Of a stretch of 64,000 bases of DNA, positions 1 through 9,964 are shown one piece after another (within the stretch, counting starts at the first letter, position 1; the number at the start of each line of letters is the position of its first letter). The stretch is taken from assembly GCF_027744825.2 (NCBI RefSeq), contig NC_071349.1, positions 434,001-498,000 on the forward strand, given 5' to 3'. The stretch comes from Synchiropus splendidus. Taxonomy: Eukaryota; Chordata; Actinopteri; Syngnathiformes; Callionymidae. The position numbers were made by a program, and so were the translations under genes. The notes below the pieces were generated by a model that was given only the letters and a program-made list of their open reading frames with translations, was not told the DNA's origin and made no database searches.

Positions 1-67
1 CTGAAGTGTTTTTCCAAAGTTATTAACACTTTTATGTTTGGCGTTCCGAAACCCACCTTATCTCAGG

Positions 68-106
68 CTGAAAAGCGTTTTTGTGCATTGTGCCATAACT
101 TTTCAG
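68..106 (+). repeat. Inverted repeat within the monomer
   Basis: CTGAAAAG at 68-75 and its perfect reverse complement CTTTTCAG at 99-106 flank a 23-base spacer, so each single strand could form an 8-bp stem. The arms are intact in nearly all monomers; a few copies alter one arm, for example the A-to-G change at monomer position 74 in the monomers starting at 14289, 16733, 26507 and 36090. The GT/AC dimorphism at 83-84 lies inside the spacer. Whether the structure forms or matters is unknown. Confidence 0.6.
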
Positions 107-109
107 GAA

Positions 110-115
110 AGCTTC
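110..115. other. HindIII site recurring once per monomer
   Basis: AAGCTT lies at monomer positions 110-115, inside the 8-bp palindrome GAAGCTTC, and recurs in most copies. It is lost in variant monomers: T113A gives AAGCATC (monomers starting at 1317, 3385, 4701, 7333, 9965, 12973, 15981, 19740, 21808, 34586, 45676 and others), and there are private changes near 3682, 20037, 25113, 32820 and 61952. HindIII digestion should therefore give a 188-bp ladder with multimers where the T113A monomers sit. Confidence 0.85.
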
Positions 116-3100
116 AGAACATGAAATTTTAACCTCCCACTATAGCAGAAAGGGTCTTTCTAGTAGTTGCACATCAAATCTAAACTGTCTGAAGTGTTTT
201 TCCAAAGTTATTAACACTTTTATGTTTGGCGTTCCGAAACCCACCTTATCTCAGGCTGAAAAGCGTTTTTACGCATTGTGCCATAACTTTTCAGGGAAGC
301 TTCAGAACATGAAATTTTAACCTCCCACTATAGCAGAAAGGGTCTTTCTAGTAGGTGCACATCAAATCTAAGCTGTCTGAAGTGTTTTTCCAAAGTTATC
401 AACACTTTTATGTTTGGCGTTCCGAAACCCACCTTATCTCAGGCTGAAAAGCGTTTTTGTGCATTGTGCCATAACTTTTCAGGGAAGCTTCAGAACATGA
501 AATTTTAACCTCCCACTATAGCAGAAAGGGTCTTTCTAGTAGTTGCACATCAAATCTAAACTGTCTGAAGTGTTTTTCCAAAGTTATTAACACTTTTATG
601 TTTGGCGTTCCGAAACCCACCTTATCTCAGGCTGAAAAGCGTTTTTGTGCATTGTGCCATAACTTTTCAGGGAAGCTTCAGAACATGAAATTTTAACCTC
701 CCACTATAGCAGAAAGGGTCTTTCTAGTAGTTGCACATCAAATCTAAACTGTCTGAAGTGTTTTTCCAAAGTTATTAACACTTTTATGTTTGGCGTTCCG
801 AAACCCACCTTATCTCAGGCTGAAAAGCGTTTTTACGCATTGTGCCATAACTTTTCAGGGAAGCTTCAGAACATGAAATTTTAACCTCCCACTATAGCAG
901 AAAGGGTCTTTCTAGTAGGTGCACATCAAATCTAAGCTGTCTGAAGTGTTTTTCCAAAGTTATCAACACTTTTATGTTTGGCGTTCCGAAACCCACCTTA
1001 TCTCAGGCTGAAAAGCGTTTTTGTGCATTGTGCCATAACTTTTCAGGGAAGCTTCAGAACATGAAATTTTAACCTCCCACTATAGCAGAAAGGGTCTTTC
1101 TAGTAGGTGCACATCAAATCTAAGCTGTCTGAAGTGTTTTTCCAAAGTTATTAACACTTTTATGTTTGGCGTTCCGAAACCCACCTTATCTCAGGCTGAA
1201 AAGCGTTTTTGTGCATTGTGCCATAACTTTTCAGGGAAGCTTCAGAACATGAAATTTTAACCTCCCACTATAGCAGAAAGGGTCTTTCTAGTAGTTGCAC
1301 ATCAAATCTAAACTGTCTGAAGTGTTTTTCCAAAGTTATTAACACTTTTATGTTTGGCGTTCCGAAACCCACCTTATCTCAGGCTGAAAAGCGTTTTTGT
1401 GCATTGTGCCATAACTTTTCAGGGAAGCATCAGAACATGAAATTTTAACCTCCCACTATAGCAGAAAGGGTCTTTCTAGTAGGTGAACATCAAATCTAAG
1501 CTGTCTGAAGTGTTTTCCGAAAGTTATCAACACTTTTATGTTTGGCGTTCCGAAACCCACCTTATCTCAGGCTGAAAAGCGTTTTTGTGCATTATGCCAT
1601 AACTTTTCAGGGAAGCTTCAGAACATGAAATTTTAACCTCCCACTATAGCAGAAAGGGTCTTTCTAGTAGTTGCACATCAAATCTAAACTGTCTGAAGTG
1701 TTTTTCCAAAGTTATGAACACTTTTATGTTTGGCGTTCCGAAACCCACCTTATCTCAGGCTGAAAAGCGTTATTGTGCATTGTGCCATAACTTTTCAGGA
1801 AAGCTTCAGAACATGAAATTTTAACCTCCCACTATCGCAGAAAGGGTCTTTCTAGTAGTTGCACATCAAATCTAAGCTGTCTGAAGTGTTTTTCCAAAGT
1901 TATCAACACTTTTATGTTTGGCGTTCCGAAACCCACCTTATCTCAGGCTGAAAAGCGTTTTTGTGCATTGTGCCATAACTTTTCAGGGAAGCTTCAGAAC
2001 ATGAAATTTTAACCTCCCACTATAGCAGAAAGGGTCTTTCTAGTAATTGCACATCAAATCTAAACTGTCTGAAGTGTTTTTCCAAAGTTATTAACACTTT
2101 TATGTTTGGCGTTCCGAAACCCACCTTATCTCAGGCTGAAAAGCGTTTTTGTGCATTGTGCCATAACTTTTCAGGGAAGCTTCAGAACATGAAATTTTAA
2201 CCTCCCACTATAGCAGAAAGGGTCTTTCTAGTAGTTGCACATCAAATCTAAACTGTCTGAAGTGTTTTTCCAAAGTTATTAACACTTTTATGTTTGGCGT
2301 TCCGAAACCCACCTTATCTCAGGCTGAAAAGCGTTTTTGTGCATTGTGCCATAACTTTTCAGGAAAGCTTCAGAACATGAAATTTTAACCTCCCACTATA
2401 GCAGAAAGGGTCTTTCTAGTAGTTGCACATCAAATCTAAACTGTCTGAAGTGTTTTTCCAAAGTTATTAACACTTTTATGTTTGGCGTTCCGAAACCCAC
2501 CTTATCTCAGGCTGAAAAGCGTTTTTACGCATTGTGCCATAACTTTTCAGGGAAGCTTCAGAACATGAAATTTTAACCTCCCACTATAGCAGAAAGGGTC
2601 TTTCTAGTAGGTGCACATCAAATCTAAGCTGTCTGAAGTGTTTTTCCAAAGTTATCAACACTTTTATGTTTGGCGTTCCGAAACCCACCTTATCTCAGGC
2701 TGAAAAGCGTTTTTGTGCATTGTGCCATAACTTTTCAGGGAAGCTTCAGAACATGAAATTTTAACCTCCCACTATAGCAGAAAGGGTCTTTCTAGTAGTT
2801 GCACATCAAATCTAAACTGTCTGAAGTGTTTTTCCAAAGTTATTAACACTTTTATGTTTGGCGTTCCGAAACCCACCTTATCTCAGGCTGAAAAGCGTTT
2901 TTGTGCATTGTGCCATAACTTTTCAGGAAAGCTTCAGAACATGAAATTTTAACCTCCCACTATAGCAGAAAGGGTCTTTCTAGTAGTTGCACATCAAATC
3001 TAAACTGTCTGAAGTGTTTTTCCAAAGTTATCAACACTTTTATGTTTGGCGTCCCGAAACCCACCTTATCTCAGGCTGAAAAGCGTTTTTACGCATTGTG

Positions 3101-3948
3101 CCATAACTTTTCAGGGAAGCTTCAGAACATGAAATTTTAACCTCCCACTATAGCAGAAAGGGTCTTTCTAGTAGGTGCACATCAAATCTAAGCTGTCTGA
3201 AGTGTTTTTCCAAAGTTATTAACACTTTTATGTTTGGCGTTCCGAAACCCACCTTATCTCAGGCTGAAAAGCGTTTTTGTGCATTGTGCCATAACTTTTC
3301 AGGGAAGCTTCAGAACATGAAATTTTAACCTCCCACTATAGCAGAAAGGGTCTTTCTAGTAGTTGCACATCAAATCTAAACTGTCTGAAGTGTTTTTCCA
3401 AAGTTATCAACACTTTTATGTTTGGCGTTCCGAAACCCACCTTATCTCAGGCTGAAAAGCGTTTTTACGCAGTGTGCCATAACTTTTCAGGGAAGCATCA
3501 GAACATGAAATTTTAACCTCCCACTATAGCAGAAAGGGTCTTTCTAGTAGGTGCACATCAAATCTAAGCTGTCTGAAGTGTTTTCCGAAAGTTATCAACA
3601 CTTTTATGTTTGGCGTTCCGAAACCCACCTTATCTCAGGCTGAAAAGCGTTTTTGTGCATTGTGCCATAACTTTTCAGGGAATCTTCAGAACATGAAATT
3701 TTAACCTCCCACTATAGCAGAAAGGGTCTTTCTAGTAGTTGCACATCAAATCTAAACTGTCTGAAGTGTTTTTCCAAAGTTATTAACACTTTTATGTTTG
3801 GCGTTCCGAAACCCACCTTATCTCAGGCTGAAAAGCGTTTTTGTGCATTGTGCCATAACTTTTCAGGGAAGCTTCAGAACATGAAATTTTAACCTCCCAC
3901 TATAGCAGAAAGGGTCTTTCTAGTAGTTGCACATCAAATCTAAACTGT

Positions 3949-4700
3949 CTGAAGTGTTTTTCCAAAGTTATTAACACTTTTATGTTTGGCGTTCCGAAAC
4001 CCACCTTATCTCAGGCTGAAAAGCGTTTTTGTGCATTGTGCCATAACTTTTCAGGAAAGCTTCAGAACATGAAATTTTAACCTCCCACTATAGCAGAAAG
4101 GGTCTTTCTAGTAGTTGCACATCAAATCTAAACTGTCTGAAGTGTTTTTCCAAAGTTATCAACACTTTTATGTTTGGCGTTCCGAAACCCACCTTATCTC
4201 AGGCTGAAAAGCGTTTTTACGCATTGTGCCATAACTTTTCAGGGAAGCTTCAGAACATGAAATTTTAACCTCCCACTATAGCAGAAAGGGTCTTTGTAGT
4301 AGGTGCACATCAAATCTAAGCTGTCTGAAGTGTTTTTCCAAAGTTATCAACACTTTTATGTTTGGCGTTCCGAAACCCACCTTATCTCAGGCTGAAAAGC
4401 GTTTTTGTGCATTGTGCCATAACTTTTCAGGGAAGCTTCAGAACATGAAATTTTAACTTCCCACTATAGCAGAAAGGGTCTTTCTAGTAGTTGCACATCA
4501 AATCTAAACTGTCTGAAGTGTTTTTCCAAAGTTATTAACACTTTTATGTTTGGCGTTCCGAAACCCACCTTATCTCAGGCTGAAAAGCGTTTTTGTGCAT
4601 TGTGCCATAACTTTTCAGGGAAGCTTCAGAACATGAAATTTTAACCTCCCACTATAGCAGAAAGGGTCTTTCTAGTAGTTGCACATCAAATCTAAACTGT
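3949..4700. repeat. Partial copy of the 14-mer HOR (last four monomers)
   Basis: Monomers 22-25 run A108, AC-type, C134T (AACTTCC near 4456), then T24 GT-type. This matches the order of the last four monomers of the 2632-bp units that follow (6581-7332 and 9213-9964). It looks like the left fringe of the 14-mer domain. It lacks their private GTTCAGAAA change and their CTTGAG change, so it branched off before those mutations or escaped their spread. Confidence 0.7.
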
Positions 4701-7332
4701 CTGAAGTGTTTTTCCAAAGTTATCAACACTTTTATGTTTGGCGTTCCGAAACCCACCTTATCTCAGGCTGAAAAGCGTTTTTACGCATTGTGCCATAACT
4801 TTTCAGGGAAGCATCAGAACATGAAATTTTAGCCTCCCACTATAGCAGAAAGGGTCTTTCTAGTAGGTGCACATCAAATCTAAGCTGTCTGAAGTGTTTT
4901 TCGAAAGTTATCAACACTTTTATGTTTGGCGTTCCGAAACCCACCTTATCTCAGGCTGAAAAGCGTTTTTGTGCATTGTGCCATAACTTTTCAGGGAAGC
5001 TTCAGAACATGAAATTTTAACCTCCCACTATAGCAGAAAGGGTCTTTCTAGTAGTTGCACATCAAATCTAAGCTGTCTGAAGTGTTTTTCAAAAGTTATC
5101 AACACTTTTATGTTTGGCGTTCCGAAACCCACCTTATCTCAGGCTGAAAAGCGTTTTTGTGCATTGTGCCATAACTTTTCAGGGAAGCTTCAGAACATGA
5201 AATTTTAACCTCCCACTATAGCAGAAAGGGTCTTTCTAGTAGTTGCACATCAAATCTAAACTGTCTGAAGTGTTTTTCCAAAGTTATTAACACTTTTATG
5301 TTTGGCGTTCCGAAACCCACCTTATCTCAGGCTGAAAAGCGTTTTTGTGCATTGTGCCATAACTTTTCAGGGAAGCTTCAGAACATGAAATTTTAACCTC
5401 CCACTATAGCAGAAAGGGTCTTTCTAGTAGTTGCACATCAAATCTAAACTGTCTGAAGTGTTTTTCCAAAGTTATTAACACTTTTATGTTTGGCGTTCCG
5501 AAACCCACCTTATCTCAGGCTGAAAAGCGTTTTTGTGCATTGTGCCATAACTTTTCAGGGAAGCTTCAGAACATGAAATTTTAACCTCCCACGATAGCAG
5601 AAAGGGTCTTTCTAGTAGTTGCACATCAAATCTAAACTGTCTGAAGTGTTTTTCCAAAGTTATGAACACATTTATGTTTGGCGTTCCGAAACCCACCTTA
5701 TCTCAGGCTGAAAAGCGTTTTTGTGCATTGTGCCATAACTTTTCAGGAAAGCTTCAGAACATGAAATTTTAACCTCCCACTATAGCAGAAAGGGTCTTTC
5801 TAGTAGTTGCACATCAAATCTAAACTGTCTGAAGTGTTTTTCCAAAGTTATCAACACATTTATGTTTGGCGTTCCGAAACCCACCTTATCTCAGGCTGAA
5901 AAGCGTTTTTGTGCATTGTGCCATAACTTTTCAGGAAAGCTTCAGAACATGAAATTTTAACCTCCCACTATAGCAGAAAGGGTCTTTCTAGTAGTTGCAC
6001 ATCAAATCTAAACTGTCTGAAGTGTTTTTCCAAAGTTATCAACACTTTTATGTTTGGCGTTCCGAAACCCACCTTATCTCAGGCTGAAAAGCGTTTTTAC
6101 GCATTGTGCCATAACTTTTCAGGGAAGCTTCAGAACATGAAATTTTAACCTCCCACTATAGCAGAAAGGGTCTTTCTAGTAGGTGCACATCAAATCTAAG
6201 CTGTCTGAAGTGTTTTTCCAAAGTTATTAACACTTTTATGTTTGGCGTTCCGAAACCCACCTTATCTCAGGCTGAAAAGCGTTTTTGTGCATTGTGCCAT
6301 AACTTTTCAGGGAAGCTTCAGAACATGAAATTTTAACCTCCCACTATAGCAGAAAGGGTCTTTCTAGTAGTTGCACATCAAATCTAAACTGTCTGAAGTG
6401 TTTTTCCAAAGTTATTAACACTTTTATGTTTGGCGTTCCGAAACCCACCTTATCTCAGGCTGAAAAGCGTTTTTGTGCATTGTGCCATAACTTTTCAGGG
6501 AAGCTTCAGAACATGAAATTTTAACCTCCCACTATAGCAGAAAGGGTCTTTCTAGTAGTTGCACATCAAATCTAAACTGTCTGAAGTGTTTTTCCAAAGT
6601 TATTAACACTTTTATGTTTGGCGTTCCGAAACCCACCTTATCTCAGGCTGAAAAGCGTTTTTGTGCATTGTGCCATAACTTTTCAGGAAAGCTTGAGAAC
6701 ATGAAATTTTAACCTCCCACTATAGCAGAAAGGGTCTTTCTAGTAGTTGCACATCAAATCTAAACTGTCTGAAGTGTTTTTCCAAAGTTATCAACACTTT
6801 TATGTTTGGCGTTCCGAAACCCACCTTATCTCAGGCTGAAAAGCGTTTTTACGCATTGTGCCATAACTTTTCAGGGAAGCTTCAGAACATGAAATTTTAA
6901 CCTCCCACTATAGCAGAAAGGGTCTTTCTAGTAGGTGCACATCAAATCTAAGCTGTCTGAAGTGTTTTTCCAAAGTTATCAACACTTTTATGTTTGGCGT
7001 TCCGAAACCCACCTTATCTCAGGCTGAAAAGCGTTTTTGTGCATTGTGCCATAACTTTTCAGGGAAGCTTCAGAACATGAAATTTTAACTTCCCACTATA
7101 GCAGAAAGGGTCTTTCTAGTAGTTGCACATCAAATCTAAACTGTCTGAAGTGTTTTTCCAAAGTTATTAACACTTTTATGTTTGGCGTTCAGAAACCCAC
7201 CTTATCTCAGGCTGAAAAGCGTTTTTGTGCATTGTGCCATAACTTTTCAGGGAAGCTTCAGAACATGAAATTTTAACCTCCCACTATAGCAGAAAGGGTC
7301 TTTCTAGTAGTTGCACATCAAATCTAAACTGT
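4701..7332. repeat. 14-monomer HOR, copy 1 (2632 bp)
   Basis: The unit opens with an anchor monomer: AC at 83-84, T113A, A132G, G167 and G184. A position-15 G monomer follows, then a position-15 A monomer, then GT types. Monomers 5-7 carry the barcodes CACGATAG (near 5591), TATGAACACATTT (near 5662) and CAACACATTT (near 5850). The unit ends with CTTGAG (near 6692), an AC monomer, C134T (near 7088) and GTTCAGAAA (near 7188). The next anchor starts exactly 2632 bp on, and all barcodes recur at that spacing. Confidence 0.93.
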
Positions 7333-9964
7333 CTGAAGTGTTTTTCCAAAGTTATCAACACTTTTATGTTTGGCGTTCCGAAACCCACCTTATCTCAGGC
7401 TGAAAAGCGTTTTTACGCATTGTGCCATAACTTTTCAGGGAAGCATCAGAACATGAAATTTTAGCCTCCCACTATAGCAGAAAGGGTCTTTCTAGTAGGT
7501 GCACATCAAATCTAAGCTGTCTGAAGTGTTTTTCGAAAGTTATCAACACTTTTATGTTTGGCGTTCCGAAACCCACCTTATCTCAGGCTGAAAAGCGTTT
7601 TTGTGCATTGTGCCATAACTTTTCAGGGAAGCTTCAGAACATGAAATTTTAACCTCCCACTATAGCAGAAAGGGTCTTTCTAGTAGTTGCACATCAAATC
7701 TAGGCTGTCTGAAGTGTTTTTCAAAAGTTATCAACACTTTTATGTTTGGCGTTCCGAAACCCACCTTATCTCAGGCTGAAAAGCGTTTTTGTGCATTGTG
7801 CCATAACTTTTCAGGGAAGCTTCAGAACATGAAATTTTAACCTCCCACTATAGCAGAAAGGGTCTTTCTAGTAGTTGCACATCAAATCTAAACTGTCTGA
7901 AGTGTTTTTCCAAAGTTATTAACACTTTTATGTTTGGCGTTCCGAAACCCACCTTATCTCAGGCTGAAAAGCGTTTTTGTGCATTGTGCCATAACTTTTC
8001 AGGGAAGCTTCAGAACATGAAATTTTAACCTCCCACTATAGCAGAAAGGGTCTTTCTAGTAGTTGCACATCAAATCTAAACTGTCTGAAGTGTTTTTCCA
8101 AAGTTATTAACACTTTTATGTTTGGCGTTCCGAAACCCACCTTATCTCAGGCTGAAAAGCGTTTTTGTGCATTGTGCCATAACTTTTCAGGGAAGCTTCA
8201 GAACATGAAATTTTAACCTCCCACGATAGCAGAAAGGGTCTTTCTAGTAGTTGCACATCAAATCTAAACTGTCTGAAGTGTTTTTCCAAAGTTATGAACA
8301 CATTTATGTTTGGCGTTCCGAAACCCACCTTATCTCAGGCTGAAAAGCGTTTTTGTGCATTGTGCCATAACTTTTCAGGAAAGCTTCAGAACATGAAATT
8401 TTAACCTCCCACTATAGCAGAAAGGGTCTTTCTAGTAGTTGCACATCAAATCTAAACTGTCTGAAGTGTTTTTCCAAAGTTATCAACACATTTATGTTTG
8501 GCGTTCCGAAACCCACCTTATCTCTGGCTGAAAAGCGTTTTTGTGCATTGTGCCATAACTTTTCAGGAAAGCTTCAGAACATGAAATTTTAACCTCCCAC
8601 TATAGCAGAAAGGGTCTTTCTAGTAGTTGCACATCAAATCTAAACTGTCTGAAGTGTTTTTCCAAAGTTATCAACACTTTTATGTTTGGCGTTCCGAAAC
8701 CCACCTTATCTCAGGCTGAAAAGCGTTTTTACGCATTGTGCCATAACTTTTCAGGGAAGCTTCAGAACATGAAATTTTAACCTCCCACTATAGCAGAAAG
8801 GGTCTTTCTAGTAGGTGCACATCAAATCTAAGCTGTCTGAAGTGTTTTTCCAAAGTTATTAACACTTTTATGTTTGGCGTTCCGAAACCCACCTTATCTC
8901 AGGCTGAAAAGCGTTTTTGTGCATTGTGCCATAACTTTTCAGGGAAGCTTCAGAACATGAAATTTTAACCTCCCACTATAGCAGAAAGGGTCTTTCTAGT
9001 AGTTGCACATCAAATCTAAACTGTCTGAAGTGTTTTTCCAAAGTTATTAACACTTTTATGTTTGGCGTTCCGAAACCCACCTTATCTCAGGCTGAAAAGC
9101 GTTTTTGTGCATTGTGCCATAACTTTTCAGGGAAGCTTCAGAACATGAAATTTTAACCTCCCACTATAGCAGAAAGGGTCTTTCTAGTAGTTGCACATCA
9201 AATCTAAACTGTCTGAAGTGTTTTTCCAAAGTTATTAACACTTTTATGTTTGGCGTTCCGAAACCCACCTTATCTCAGGCTGAAAAGCGTTTTTGTGCAT
9301 TGTGCCATAACTTTTCAGGAAAGCTTGAGAACATGAAATTTTAACCTCCCACTATAGCAGAAAGGGTCTTTCTAGTAGTTGCACATCAAATCTAAACTGT
9401 CTGAAGTGTTTTTCCAAAGTTATCAACACTTTTATGTTTGGCGTTCCGAAACCCACCTTATCTCAGGCTGAAAAGCGTTTTTACGCATTGTGCCATAACT
9501 TTTCAGGGAAGCTTCAGAACATGAAATTTTAACCTCCCACTATAGCAGAAAGGGTCTTTCTAGTAGGTGCACATCAAATCTAAGCTGTCTGAAGTGTTTT
9601 TCCAAAGTTATCAACACTTTTATGTTTGGCGTTCCGAAACCCACCTTATCTCAGGCTGAAAAGCGTTTTTGTGCATTGTGCCATAACTTTTCAGGGAAGC
9701 TTCAGAACATGAAATTTTAACTTCCCACTATAGAAGAAAGGGTCTTTCTAGTAGTTGCACATCAAATCTAAACTGTCTGAAGTGTTTTTCCAAAGTTATT
9801 AACACTTTTATGTTTGGCGTTCAGAAACCCACCTTATCTCAGGCTGAAAAGCGTTTTTGTGCATTGTGCCATAAATTTTCAGGGAAGCTTCAGAACATGA
9901 AATTTTAACCTCCCACTATAGCAGAAAGGGTCTTTCTAGTAGTTGCACATCAAATCTAAACTGT
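7333..9964. repeat. 14-monomer HOR, copy 2 (2632 bp)
   Basis: The monomer order matches copy 1 throughout. The barcodes CACGATAG (8222), TATGAACACATTT (8293), CTTGAG, C134T (9722) and GTTCAGAAA (9821) are each 2632 bp after their copy-1 equivalents. Private changes acquired after duplication include TCTCTGGCTG near 8521, TAGGCTG near 7701, TAGAAGAAAG near 9731 and ATAAATTTTC near 9872. The few differences indicate a recent duplication or continued homogenisation. Confidence 0.93.

Larger units (their letters stand above)
1..188 (+). repeat. Representative satellite monomer (monomer 1)
   Basis: Used here as the coordinate frame. Composition is 53 A, 63 T, 39 C, 33 G (38% GC). There are three constant CpGs (42-43, 47-48, 76-77); a fourth appears when positions 83-84 are AC and a fifth when position 15 is G. 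A HindIII site (AAGCTT) sits at 110-115. Diagnostic variable sites across the array are 15 (C/G/A), 24 (T/C), 83-84 (GT/AC), 108 (A/G), 113 (T/A), 132 (A/G/T), 134 (C/T), 167 (T/G) and 184 (A/G). This copy reads C, T, GT, A, T, A, C, T, A at those sites. The start point is arbitrary, because a tandem array has no natural first base. Confidence 0.97.
1..3948. repeat. Monomers 1-21, weakly ordered segment
   Basis: This stretch has no long HOR that I could follow. Monomers with AC at 83-84 occur at 189, 753, 2445, 3009 and 3385. Monomers 2-4 and 5-7 repeat an AC, GT, GT order at 564-bp spacing. Two linked pairs (T113A monomer followed by a monomer with CCG at 13-15) begin at 1317 and 3385, 11 monomers (2068 bp) apart. 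Monomer 10 (1693-1880) is unusually divergent: it carries TATGAAC near position 20, an A inside the T-run, and TATCGC instead of TATAGC. Confidence 0.7.

Noticed and set aside
13..29. DnaA-box-like or iteron origin (TTATCAACA in C24 monomers)
   Set aside because: It is one mismatch from TTATCCACA, but it recurs only as part of a 188-bp satellite in what is evidently eukaryotic DNA. There is no replication gene or AT-rich unwinding region.
143..241. RNA polymerase III promoter (tRNA-derived repeat)
   Set aside because: TAGCAGAAAGG at monomer 143-153 fits a degenerate A box, but the only B-box-like segment (GTTCCGAAACC in the next monomer) has an extra base and lies about 88 bp away. A chance A-box match at this degeneracy is expected fairly often.
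5484..5696. Near-identical 70-codon minus-strand open frames (also at 8116, 17516, 20147, 22966, 40445, 42324, 62063)
   Set aside because: They start at GTG, not ATG. They span more than one monomer in two different frames and exist only because one substitution removes a TAG. They recur because the HOR recurs. No domain or coding signature is seen.
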